A stretch of DNA of 5,431 nucleotides from JBGPML01 sp041486955. Lineage in GTDB: Bacteria; Patescibacteriota; UBA1384; 2-12-FULL-50-11; DASWYB01. The notes under the pieces are model-generated. The model saw only the letters and a list, made by a program, of their open reading frames with translations. It ran no database searches and had not been told where the DNA came from. The DNA is taken from the NCBI GenBank assembly GCA_041486955.1, contig JBGPML010000053.1, positions 1 through 5,431 on the forward strand, read 5' to 3'. Position 1 is the stretch's first letter; each line of letters starts with the position of its first letter. This document shows positions 1 to 3,788 of the stretch, one piece after another. Position numbers and translations under genes: made by a program.

Positions 1-30
1 AAGTAAAGCCCCACCGGAGTCCGGTGGGGG
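1..30 (-). terminator. Intrinsic terminator of the minus-strand operon
   Basis: CCCCACCGG (9-17) pairs with CCGGTGGGG (21-29) around a 3-nt loop. Read on the minus strand the GC-rich stem is followed by a T-rich tail (CTTTACTT). It sits 25 nt after the stop of the 117-aa gene, so it is placed to end the nuclease-containing operon. Confidence 0.85.
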
Positions 31-54
31 AGTATAGCAATCTTACTCTCGACC

Positions 55-408
55 TTACTTTTTATCAAGTGACGTAGCTTGATGTTTCTCAACAATCGCC
101 GCGTCATAAATGATACGAACTTGCCCAGCGATCACTTTTGACTGTTTTTTCAGGCTAAAGACATCACCCCGCTCAATATCTGCTAGCTGATCGAGCAACG
201 ACATAGAGCGGGTAATGAACGAGAAAACCTCGGGATTGCTTTTCTCTCGGACAAGAATCTTAAGCGCTTCTTCTGGCTTGTTATCTTGCCCCGTCACTTC
301 CATATTTTCCGCACCCCCAAAGACAAGGATGTACTCTTTCCCTGTCACGGGTCGGAATTTGCGGGTGTAGTTTTTATCTTTCAGATAGTTTTTGATTGCG
401 TCTGCCAT
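55..408 (-). CDS. Unrecognised 117-aa protein, last gene of the nuclease operon
   Basis: I do not recognise this family. ATG at 408 is preferred over an in-frame TTG at 423, because GGAG lies 9 nt before the ATG and because the nuclease gene stops 1 nt upstream (TAA 412-410), a tight translationally coupled junction. The product is soluble, with no signal peptide or membrane span. It has a basic N-terminus (KDKNYTRKFRP, residues 10-20), a beta-like stretch (EYILVFGG, 25-32), a helical middle and a C-terminal beta-like part (GDVFSLKKQSKVIAGQVRII, 81-100). Being the direct partner of a PD-(D/E)XK nuclease, it could be a DNA-binding or recombination accessory protein, for example a single-strand annealing or binding factor, but no motif proves this. 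The terminator follows closely. Confidence 0.8.
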   Translation of the reverse strand: MADAIKNYLKDKNYTRKFRPVTGKEYILVFGGAENMEVTGQDNKPEEALKILVREKSNPEVFSFITRSMSLLDQLADIERGDVFSLKKQSKVIAGQVRIIYDAAIVEKHQATSLDKK

Positions 409-409
409 G

Positions 410-1243
410 TTAGTTGTCTCCAATATTTAGGGTAATAATTGACGGGATGCTTACGATTTCCGGTTTCTTGTTGCCATTTTCGATTGCCCAAATCTTCTTT
501 ACATTCAAGAAGTTTTTGAAATTTTCCTTCGATTCCTTCTTATTGAAGAGTTGGATTTCATAACCTTTTTTATGCCGACTGCCTAAGCGCACAATAGCTG
601 TCGCAGTCGGCTTGAACTCGCCTGTTTCAGTTTCAGCTATCATATATGCACCGACTTGCATTAAGTAAGTAGAGTAGATGGCCGAGCTGGTTTTCCAGTC
701 GACGACCACAATATCTTTACCAATCTTAAGCAGAGCATCAATGGTGCCGGCGTAACCGTGTTTTAGTGAGTAGCATACTCTCTCCGTGGCAATAATCTCT
801 GGCTGATATTCATCCCAGAACGCTTGGAAAGCCATCAGACACTTCCATTCGTCCATCGTCAGTGGCTCATGAGTCTGTTTTGTTTCGTTCCAGTATGCGT
901 CGCCGAACTTAAGGCTGGCACCATTCAATAGGTCCTGAATCGCATTGTGAATCTTAGAACCTCGATCGCCAGCGGTTTCTTTTGTAGCTTGAGCTTCATC
1001 CCAGTTGGCATTGGCGGCTAACCATTTATAGAAGCCAATGCCTTTTGGGTACGATTCGTTAATCCAGGTGACAGAAGGTAGGTAACGGTCTACTTCTTGA
1101 ATATGGTAGTACCGCTCGTTCTCCAATGTCATTTGGATAACATTTGGATTGCTCGTTGGTGCGATTCTAGCTTCGCTTAACATTGGTTCAGCCATTGGCA
1201 CCGTGGTCGGTTTTTTAGGCGGGGTTTTGGTTAGTGTTGGCAT
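410..1243 (-). CDS. PD-(D/E)XK nuclease, RecB / phage exonuclease-like
   Basis: Likely a Mg-dependent DNA nuclease of the PD-(D/E)XK superfamily, closest in layout to RecB-like and phage exonucleases. In the 277-aa product, a LPSVTW motif (55-60) is followed by RGSKIHNAI (94-102), the helix that precedes the core in RecB/AddB-type nucleases. Then come ATERV with E154, GTID with D169, VVDWKT with D182 and K184, and QVGAY with Q196; together these make the catalytic E...D...DxK...Q pattern with no key residue missing. ATG at 1243 is chosen over one at 1285, since the upstream gene stops at 1246 and the longer start would overlap it; GGAA lies about 7 nt upstream. The first 35 residues are Pro/Thr/Lys-rich and probably disordered. 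No helicase or annealing protein is recognisable beside it. Function could be phage recombination, DNA processing or defence; the superfamily call is firm, the role is not. Confidence 0.9.
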   Translation of the reverse strand: MPTLTKTPPKKPTTVPMAEPMLSEARIAPTSNPNVIQMTLENERYYHIQEVDRYLPSVTWINESYPKGIGFYKWLAANANWDEAQATKETAGDRGSKIHNAIQDLLNGASLKFGDAYWNETKQTHEPLTMDEWKCLMAFQAFWDEYQPEIIATERVCYSLKHGYAGTIDALLKIGKDIVVVDWKTSSAIYSTYLMQVGAYMIAETETGEFKPTATAIVRLGSRHKKGYEIQLFNKKESKENFKNFLNVKKIWAIENGNKKPEIVSIPSIITLNIGDN

Positions 1244-1245
1244 AG

Positions 1246-1548
1246 TTAGTTTCCGACTTGCTGTAGTACTTGGGCTTTTTCCCATTCGCGATCAACGGCT
1301 TCTTGTTCATCCGCATCGAGATCAGCTTGCCAATAGCTCTTCCACAGATCGATACATTCTTTCATTAATCGTTTGCGGAATTCTGAGGCACCCATCTCTT
1401 CGAGTAAGTTCCATAACTTTTCAAGAAGATCGACACGCTGAGAGGCGGTAAATAAGCTTGGTTTATCTTTGAGGTGGATTTCATCCTGCACAATTAAGCT
1501 TGCTAAAGCCGTAATTGTGCTAGGGGAGAGAGGGTAGTATTTTTTCAT
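1246..1548 (-). CDS. Unrecognised 100-aa helical protein
   Basis: I do not recognise this gene. It begins at ATG 1548, which shares an ATGA overlap with the stop of the transglycosylase-like gene, and has TAGGAG 6 nt upstream. Its TAA stop is 2 nt before the nuclease ATG. The 100-aa product has no signal peptide or membrane span. It is predicted by eye to be mostly helical, with leucine-rich stretches (VDLLEKLWNLLEEMG, about 39-53) and an acidic, Trp-containing C-terminal half (WKSYWQADLDADEQEAVDRE, about 69-88). Such a helical acidic protein could be a partner or regulator of the neighbouring nuclease, but that rests only on position. The overlap at both ends makes it very likely to be translated. 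Confidence 0.8.
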   Translation of the reverse strand: MKKYYPLSPSTITALASLIVQDEIHLKDKPSLFTASQRVDLLEKLWNLLEEMGASEFRKRLMKECIDLWKSYWQADLDADEQEAVDREWEKAQVLQQVGN

Positions 1549-2141
1549 AGGTTGCTCCTAAGATATTGTTTGTACTTGCCGTTCTTATAAGTGGACCAGG
1601 CGCTATAATTGCCCCAGCTATCACGTATTTGTTTAGCAAGTTTGATGTTATTGTTTGGATTCTGAATCCAGGTAATCTTCTCTGCTTTTGTCCGCCCTGG
1701 CACCTTTTCCCAGTTCCAGAAGAGATTGATTTGCATCAAGCCATAATCTTCAGAACCATTCGGGAATTCCTGCTTCCATGGTTTATTAGGAAGTCCGGAA
1801 TAGTCCCGATTCGTATTCATGGCCTTGGGATCTCCCGACCGATTTTCAGCTTTGGCGATAGCTCGAGCAATGTGAGCTTCTTTGCCAAAGTGTTTATCGA
1901 ACAAATCGGTAGGATCTGGAGTTGGCGCGGGAGTGGGAGTTGGAGTTGGTTCAGGTGACGGACTGGGGCTTGGCGTTATTGCCACTGTAACCGCGGGCAG
2001 TGGCGTAGGTGGAATAACAGCTCGTTGTGGAATAGCCGTGCCAATCGTCACTGATACCGTCAGTACACTAGCTGTGGTTGCCGCCGGTGATAGAAGATCT
2101 ATCACGTGACGGAGGATAGGGTGGGTCATAAATAATCCCAT
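1545..2141 (-). CDS. Lytic transglycosylase / lysozyme-like peptidoglycan hydrolase
   Basis: Likely cleaves the glycan backbone of peptidoglycan, outside the membrane. In the 198-aa frame, a weakly hydrophobic N-terminal segment (about 18-37) is followed by a Pro/Thr/Ser linker (about 44-78, TPTPTPAPTP type) and then a lysozyme-fold domain (about 80-198). The helix IARAIAKAEN supplies the probable catalytic Glu (E99), and EDYGLMQIN (131-139) matches the GLMQI motif of SLT/lysozyme-fold enzymes. A second motif (NPNNNIKLAKQIRDSWGNYS, 161-180) resembles the conserved helix after it and ends in an SLT-like W/Y patch. ATG 2141 and the in-frame ATG 2129 are both possible; 2129 has slightly better GGA spacing. 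The N-terminus overlaps the 49-aa gene in another frame, and the stop overlaps the next start (ATGA). It could serve lysis of a phage-like element or wall opening for DNA transfer. Domain call good; biological role uncertain. Confidence 0.85.
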   Translation of the reverse strand: MGLFMTHPILRHVIDLLSPAATTASVLTVSVTIGTAIPQRAVIPPTPLPAVTVAITPSPSPSPEPTPTPTPAPTPDPTDLFDKHFGKEAHIARAIAKAENRSGDPKAMNTNRDYSGLPNKPWKQEFPNGSEDYGLMQINLFWNWEKVPGRTKAEKITWIQNPNNNIKLAKQIRDSWGNYSAWSTYKNGKYKQYLRSNL

Positions 2142-2217
2142 ATAATCCGATCACCACGCCAGCGATTGGAAGTATCCAGGTGATAACTTCACCGAAGATA
2201 CGATAGCTTTCGCTCAT
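2068..2217 (-). CDS. 49-aa single-span membrane protein, holin-like by position
   Basis: A small protein with one clear membrane span, roughly residues 11-29 (from VITWILP to GLYGII), preceded by a short polar N-terminus and followed by a Pro-rich polar tail. ATG 2217 is chosen over the longer frame to 2277, because AAGGAGGGA ends 5 nt before it, one of the best ribosome binding sites in the window. Its last 74 nt overlap the start of the muralytic enzyme in a different frame. A short membrane protein directly before and overlapping a peptidoglycan hydrolase is the layout of holin/endolysin or spanin-type lysis cassettes. It could equally be a membrane anchor or leader peptide that couples translation of the enzyme. 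No holin family motif can be confirmed by eye. Confidence 0.7.
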   Translation of the reverse strand: MSESYRIFGEVITWILPIAGVVIGLYGIIYDPPYPPSRDRSSITGGNHS

Positions 2218-2275
2218 TTGGTCCCTCCTTGAATTCGTTTTTCGATCAAGTAGAATGGGGACGAGATAGTAATAC

Positions 2276-2333
2276 AAAAAGCGACATTGCTTGATGTTAG
2301 CTATTCTCGCGTGGTGAGCCTCGTTGAGTCGCT
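2276..2333 (-). terminator. T-tailed stem, possible attenuator before the lysis-like block
   Basis: On the minus strand AGCGAC (2333-2328) can pair with GTCGCT (2285-2280), which runs straight into TTTTTG. The stem is short (6 bp) and the loop is long (42 nt). It competes with, or forms a pseudoknot with, the GTGAGCC/GGCTCAC stem listed next. It could be a weak intrinsic terminator or a conditional one in the 217-bp gap between the 54-aa and 49-aa genes. Confidence 0.4.
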
Positions 2334-2350
2334 AAAACCTCGGGGCTCAC
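2314..2350 (-). repeat. 7-bp stem interlocking with the terminator-like stem
   Basis: GTGAGCC (2314-2320) and GGCTCAC (2344-2350) are perfect inverted repeats. The loop contains the upstream arm of the T-tailed stem (2328-2333). The two helices therefore interlock, as in a pseudoknot or an antiterminator/terminator pair. No known riboswitch consensus was recognised. Confidence 0.5.
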
Positions 2351-2383
2351 TCTCTGTTCTCTAAGTTGCTTCGACCTAACAAC

Positions 2384-2417
2384 CTAGCTAATACGTTTAT
2401 TTAAACGGACTAGCTAG
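2384..2417. repeat. 34-bp imperfect palindrome in the intergenic gap
   Basis: CTAGCTA (2384-2390) pairs with TAGCTAG (2411-2417), and CGTTTA (2394-2399) with TAAACG (2402-2407), centred on 2400/2401 with one mismatched step on each side of a central pair. ACCTAG (2382-2387) and CTAGGT (2422-2427) give an alternative outer pairing. It lies 18 nt after the stop of the 54-aa gene. No T-run follows on either strand, so an operator, binding site or processing hairpin is likelier than a terminator. Confidence 0.55.
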
Positions 2418-2434
2418 CCTACTAGGTAATTAAA

Positions 2435-2599
2435 TTACGTTTGTACTTTTGGCTTTCCTTTTTCTTTTATAATGTGTTTCGGCTCGACATCTTCACGCAG
2501 TTGGTTGAACAACTGAAATAACCGCACAAAGCTTTTTACTTTCTGCTCATGCGGTAAGATGTTAACCGAAGACCTGACGAGTTGCGGTGGTTTGCGCAT
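2435..2599 (-). CDS. Unrecognised 54-aa basic protein
   Basis: I do not recognise this protein. ATG 2599 is chosen because AGGAGGGA ends 4 nt upstream; the frame stays open to 2743, but that extension runs through the ACCGAAYA repeat array and has no comparable ribosome binding site. The product is small, soluble and basic: an N-terminal KPPQLVRSS, a likely helix (KVKSFVRLFQLFNQLRE, about 20-36) and a Lys-rich tail (HIIKEKGKPK). These features fit a small nucleic-acid-binding or regulatory protein but do not prove one. The repeat array directly upstream (2617-2742) could be its operator or the site at which a neighbour acts. Confidence 0.65.
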   Translation of the reverse strand: MRKPPQLVRSSVNILPHEQKVKSFVRLFQLFNQLREDVEPKHIIKEKGKPKVQT

Positions 2600-2616
2600 G
2601 GTTCCCTCCTGTTGAA

Positions 2617-2742
2617 ACCGAAGTATACCGAATAAAAACCGAATAATAGAATCACTATAGCATGCCGAATACCTAACATGGCAAGCGACGGTGTTTTTGT
2701 TCGGTTTCATACCGAACAATGAACCGAACAAAATACCGAACA
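2617..2742. repeat. Iteron-like array of eight ACCGAAYA repeats
   Basis: Copies on the plus strand: ACCGAAGT 2617, ACCGAATA 2627, ACCGAATA 2638, GCCGAATA 2664, then ACCGAACA 2711, 2723 and 2735. There is one inverted copy, TGTTCGGT, at 2698. Start-to-start steps in the tight runs are 10, 11, 12 and 12 bp, close to a helical turn. The left half ends mainly in TA and the right half in CA, like two subfamilies. The inverted copy forms a perfect 8-bp hairpin with the 2711 copy. Such phased repeats are typical of plasmid iterons or multi-site operators. The flanking genes are a small possible replication/regulatory protein and a small basic protein. Confidence 0.75.
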
Positions 2743-2759
2743 CTTTCGATTTTCAACAT
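2673..2759 (-). CDS. Hidden 28-aa ORF with an in-frame peptide repeat
   Basis: An ORF too short for usual gene calling starts at ATG 2759, with AAGGAGGGA ending 2 nt upstream, and overlaps the stop of the 88-aa gene by 7 nt (TGA 2755-2753). It ends at TAG 2675-2673. The product begins MLKIES and then carries VRYF, VRFI, VRYE, a 4-residue repeat created because the 12-nt spacing of the ACCGAACA copies equals four codons. The tail is basic (EQKHRRLPC). It may be a real micropeptide, a leader ORF that couples translation across the repeat array, or a by-product of the DNA repeats. The ribosome binding site is the best argument for translation. Confidence 0.45.
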   Translation of the reverse strand: MLKIESVRYFVRFIVRYETEQKHRRLPC

Positions 2760-3019
2760 CTTCCCTCCTTATATTTTTTAAAGAGCATCGTGTAGTACGC
2801 GCCGACATTCTTCGGTTTTCCACACGATTTGATCCTCTCCTTTAAGACCCGAAGTGCGGTTTCTGCCGCCCACGGATGCTGTTTCACATCCCGAACCCAA
2901 CGTAGTGGGGTATCGCCGGTGAGACGGGCGATCTCTTCGGCGATCAGGAAATATTTATTCGTTCTTTTTCCACTTATAGCCTGTGGAAAAGTCGGCAGAA
3001 ATCTTCCTATTGCTTCCAT
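2753..3019 (-). CDS. 88-aa protein, possible replication-organiser-like or DNA-binding fragment
   Basis: No firm family. ATG 3019 is chosen over 3061 because AAGGAGG ends 5 nt upstream. The product is soluble and mainly helical: LIAEEIARLTGDTPLRWVRD (about 30-49) looks like a helical, possibly helix-turn-helix, segment. The C-terminal stretch GKPKNVGAYYTMLFKKYKEG (about 67-86) resembles the KNPGAYF-type motif found near the C-terminus of some phage and plasmid replication organiser proteins. The protein is far shorter than a full replication initiator and could be a stand-alone C-terminal domain. It is the first well-supported gene after the palindromic promoter region and lies immediately upstream of the iteron-like array, a context that fits a replication or regulatory protein. 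The function is an inference from motif and position only. Confidence 0.7.
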   Translation of the reverse strand: MEAIGRFLPTFPQAISGKRTNKYFLIAEEIARLTGDTPLRWVRDVKQHPWAAETALRVLKERIKSCGKPKNVGAYYTMLFKKYKEGRC

Positions 3020-3066
3020 TGTTCCTCCTTTTTTGCCACACAAGGGACTCTCTCCCTGCATATACC

Positions 3067-3094
3067 CCTATAAGACGTTATATGGTCTTATAGG
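3067..3094. promoter_or_regulatory. Perfect 28-bp palindrome, probable operator
   Basis: CCTATAAGAC (3067-3076) and GTCTTATAGG (3085-3094) are exact 10-bp inverted repeats around an 8-nt AT-rich centre. The palindrome overlaps the proposed -10 hexamer and start site for the minus-strand operon, which is where a repressor dimer would bind. As RNA it would also form a hairpin, but no T-run follows. Confidence 0.6.
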
Positions 3095-3116
3095 TAGAAA
3101 TCGGCGAAAGTATAAA
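3087..3116 (-). promoter_or_regulatory. Candidate promoter for the minus-strand operon
   Basis: On the minus strand TTTATA (3116-3111) is separated by 18 bp from TATAAG (3092-3087), giving 4/6 and 5/6 matches to the sigma70-type consensus. The start would fall near 3080, about 60 nt before the ATG at 3019. The -10 lies inside the right arm of the 28-bp palindrome. Confidence 0.4.
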
Positions 3117-3189
3117 CTGTTGCTATGCAAGAAGGTGGATTCAGCCTCAGATGCAACAGTCCCTGCTTGGCGATTTCCCAAATCGCCAT
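3088..3189 (-). CDS. Hidden 33-aa ORF with a strong ribosome binding site
   Basis: Starts at ATG 3189 with AGGAGGGA ending 4 nt upstream, nearly the same ribosome binding site as the 49-, 54- and 28-aa ORFs, and ends at a TAA (3090-3088) inside the palindromic promoter region. The product begins MAIWEIAKQGLLHLRLNPP and ends TFADFYL; it is fairly hydrophobic with no recognised domain. The same frame stays open for 41 codons further upstream (to a TAA at 3315-3313) with no earlier ATG. The first codons lie in a perfect stem (3169-3187) that could hide the start. It may be a leader peptide or a chance ORF within a structured RNA. Confidence 0.35.
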   Translation of the reverse strand: MAIWEIAKQGLLHLRLNPPSCIATVYTFADFYL

Positions 3190-3464
3190 TAGTCCCTCCT
3201 GCCATCCTTGCTTTTTGCCTGGGCAATGTCCCTTGAATTTGCTAACGAGGGTGTGTTGGGCTCCTTGCGGAGATGCAGTTATTCCCCCGTGCCCCAGACT
3301 TTCGGCCTCAGTTTATACGGAGAGCGACCGACCGCTCCTTTTCACCTCCTATTGTGAATGTGCTTAAGAAAGCGCTAAATTCCTTCTTAAACACACCGAG
3401 CTTTTGCAAGCTCGACTCTCGGCAGGTGGGTAAGACGTTACCCAGACCCCTCCTGACGAGAGTC
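3110..3464 (-). ncRNA. Stem-rich region, candidate structured RNA or long leader
   Basis: This stretch has no convincing long gene but many exact helices. Arms are 3117-3124/3153-3160 (8 bp), 3169-3176/3180-3187 (8 bp), 3261-3264/3269-3272, 3319-3326/3333-3338 (bulged), 3359-3370/3384-3395 (4+7 bp), 3397-3403/3408-3414 (7 bp) and 3414-3421/3457-3464 (8 bp). The last encloses CAGG/CCTG and 3427-3433/3438-3444. GTATAAACTG (3110) is also exactly inverted at 3309-3318. On the minus strand two loops are GCAA tetraloops, favouring that strand. No tmRNA, RNase P, SRP, 6S, T-box or group I/II intron signature was seen. The strand and both ends are unproven. Confidence 0.4.
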
Positions 3465-3470
3465 AAGCCA

Positions 3471-3502
3471 ACAAAAACCAACACTAAGTTGTAGTGTTGG
3501 TT
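3471..3502 (-). terminator. Intrinsic terminator, minus strand
   Basis: AACCAACACTA (3476-3486) and TAGTGTTGGTT (3492-3502) form an 11-bp stem with a 5-nt loop. On the minus strand the stem runs into TTTTTGTT. The plus-strand side lacks a good T-run. The stop codon of the remnant at 3484-3648 lies within the stem, a common compact arrangement, so this probably ended that gene. Confidence 0.65.
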
Positions 3503-3648
3503 AATACGTGTTTTAATGAATCGGGAACGAAAATCCGATCTGCGTGGGTTAGAATAATTTCAATTAACTGCTTCGGTTCATAATATTTCCAGTCGCTCCC
3601 GCCAGACGAAATGTCCCCGCGAAAGCGGGGATTTTTCGTCTGGTAGCC
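3484..3648 (-). pseudogene. Possible 3' remnant of a minus-strand gene
   Basis: A 54-codon open frame with no usable start follows a TAA (3651-3649) and ends at TAG (3486-3484). Its second half reads like real protein (DWKYYEPKQLIEIILTHADR, then IFVPDSLKHVL), with alternating hydrophobic and charged residues. Its stop is embedded in a same-strand intrinsic terminator. Its first part is the translated REP-like palindrome (KNPRFRGD type). The simplest reading is a truncated gene end, with the palindrome lying at or near the break. It could also be a chance frame. Confidence 0.3.
3602..3643. repeat. REP-like double palindrome
   Basis: Outer arms CCAGACGAAA (3602-3611) and TTTCGTCTGG (3634-3643) enclose inner arms TCCCCGC (3614-3620) and GCGGGGA (3625-3631) around a GAAA loop. 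On the plus strand the inner hairpin is followed by TTTTT, so it can also act as a terminator. The CCCCGC...GCGGGG core resembles the dispersed palindromic elements whose translations give IPAFAG or RFRGD peptides in many bacteria. Confidence 0.7.
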
Positions 3649-3722
3649 TTAGTCTAAATTCGAACCGAAGGTTCTCCGTACATAGATGAGCGAATTGGAA
3701 AACTTAAGACAGACATAACCAT

Positions 3723-3752
3723 TTGACGCAACCAAGCAAACATGAGTAAGAT
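3723..3752 (+). promoter_or_regulatory. Candidate promoter of the 324-aa gene
   Basis: TTGACG (3723-3728) is separated by 18 bp from TAAGAT (3747-3752), 5/6 and 4/6 matches to the sigma70-type consensus. The expected start near 3759 gives a short leader of about 30 nt that contains AAAGGAG (3777-3783) before the ATG. Upstream (3653-3722) only a 5-bp hairpin (3662-3674) is seen. Confidence 0.5.
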
Positions 3753-3788
3753 AAGAGAGAGGTAACAGGATTTTTAAAGGAGTAGTAT

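Noticed and set aside
1149..1451. Plus-strand open frame of 100 codons
   Set aside because: It is antisense to the nuclease and the 100-aa gene, has no ribosome binding site, and its product has low-complexity Gly/Val stretches that mirror the codons of the opposite strand.
1882..2109. Plus-strand Gly/Val-repeat frame
   Set aside because: It is the mirror of the Pro/Thr linker codons of the muralytic enzyme on the other strand.
2068..2217. Programmed +1 frameshift joining the 49-aa membrane protein to the muralytic enzyme
   Set aside because: The frame relation is +1 and a CCC-T step lies in the overlap, but no stop follows at the shift site and the enzyme has its own ATGs; ordinary overlapping genes explain it.
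2617..2742. CRISPR-like repeat array
   Set aside because: The units are only 8 bp with 2-4 nt between them in the tight runs, and one copy is inverted. There are no spacers of CRISPR size and no cas genes.
3067..3094. Chromosomal dif (XerC/D) site
   Set aside because: The arms are 10-bp perfect palindromes around 8 nt and lack the usual 11-6-11 layout and the TTATGTTAAAT-type arm; an operator is the simpler call.
3144..3278. 45-codon minus-strand frame starting near 3202 (MAGGTNG type)
   Set aside because: Its start has only a weak ribosome binding site, and it overlaps the 33-aa ORF, which has the better site; neither frame is backed by homology I can see.
2829..3494. Three overlapping plus-strand frames (2829-3236, 3125-3367, 3273-3494)
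   Set aside because: No ribosome binding sites; they are Pro/Cys/Arg-rich without domain-like patterns, and they run across stems and antisense to the better-supported 88-aa gene.
3571..3674. tRNA-like 3' end (TTCGAA and GGTTC motifs, GTCGCTCCCGCCA)
   Set aside because: The would-be T stems do not pair and no matching 5' acceptor, D arm or anticodon arm can be placed on either strand.
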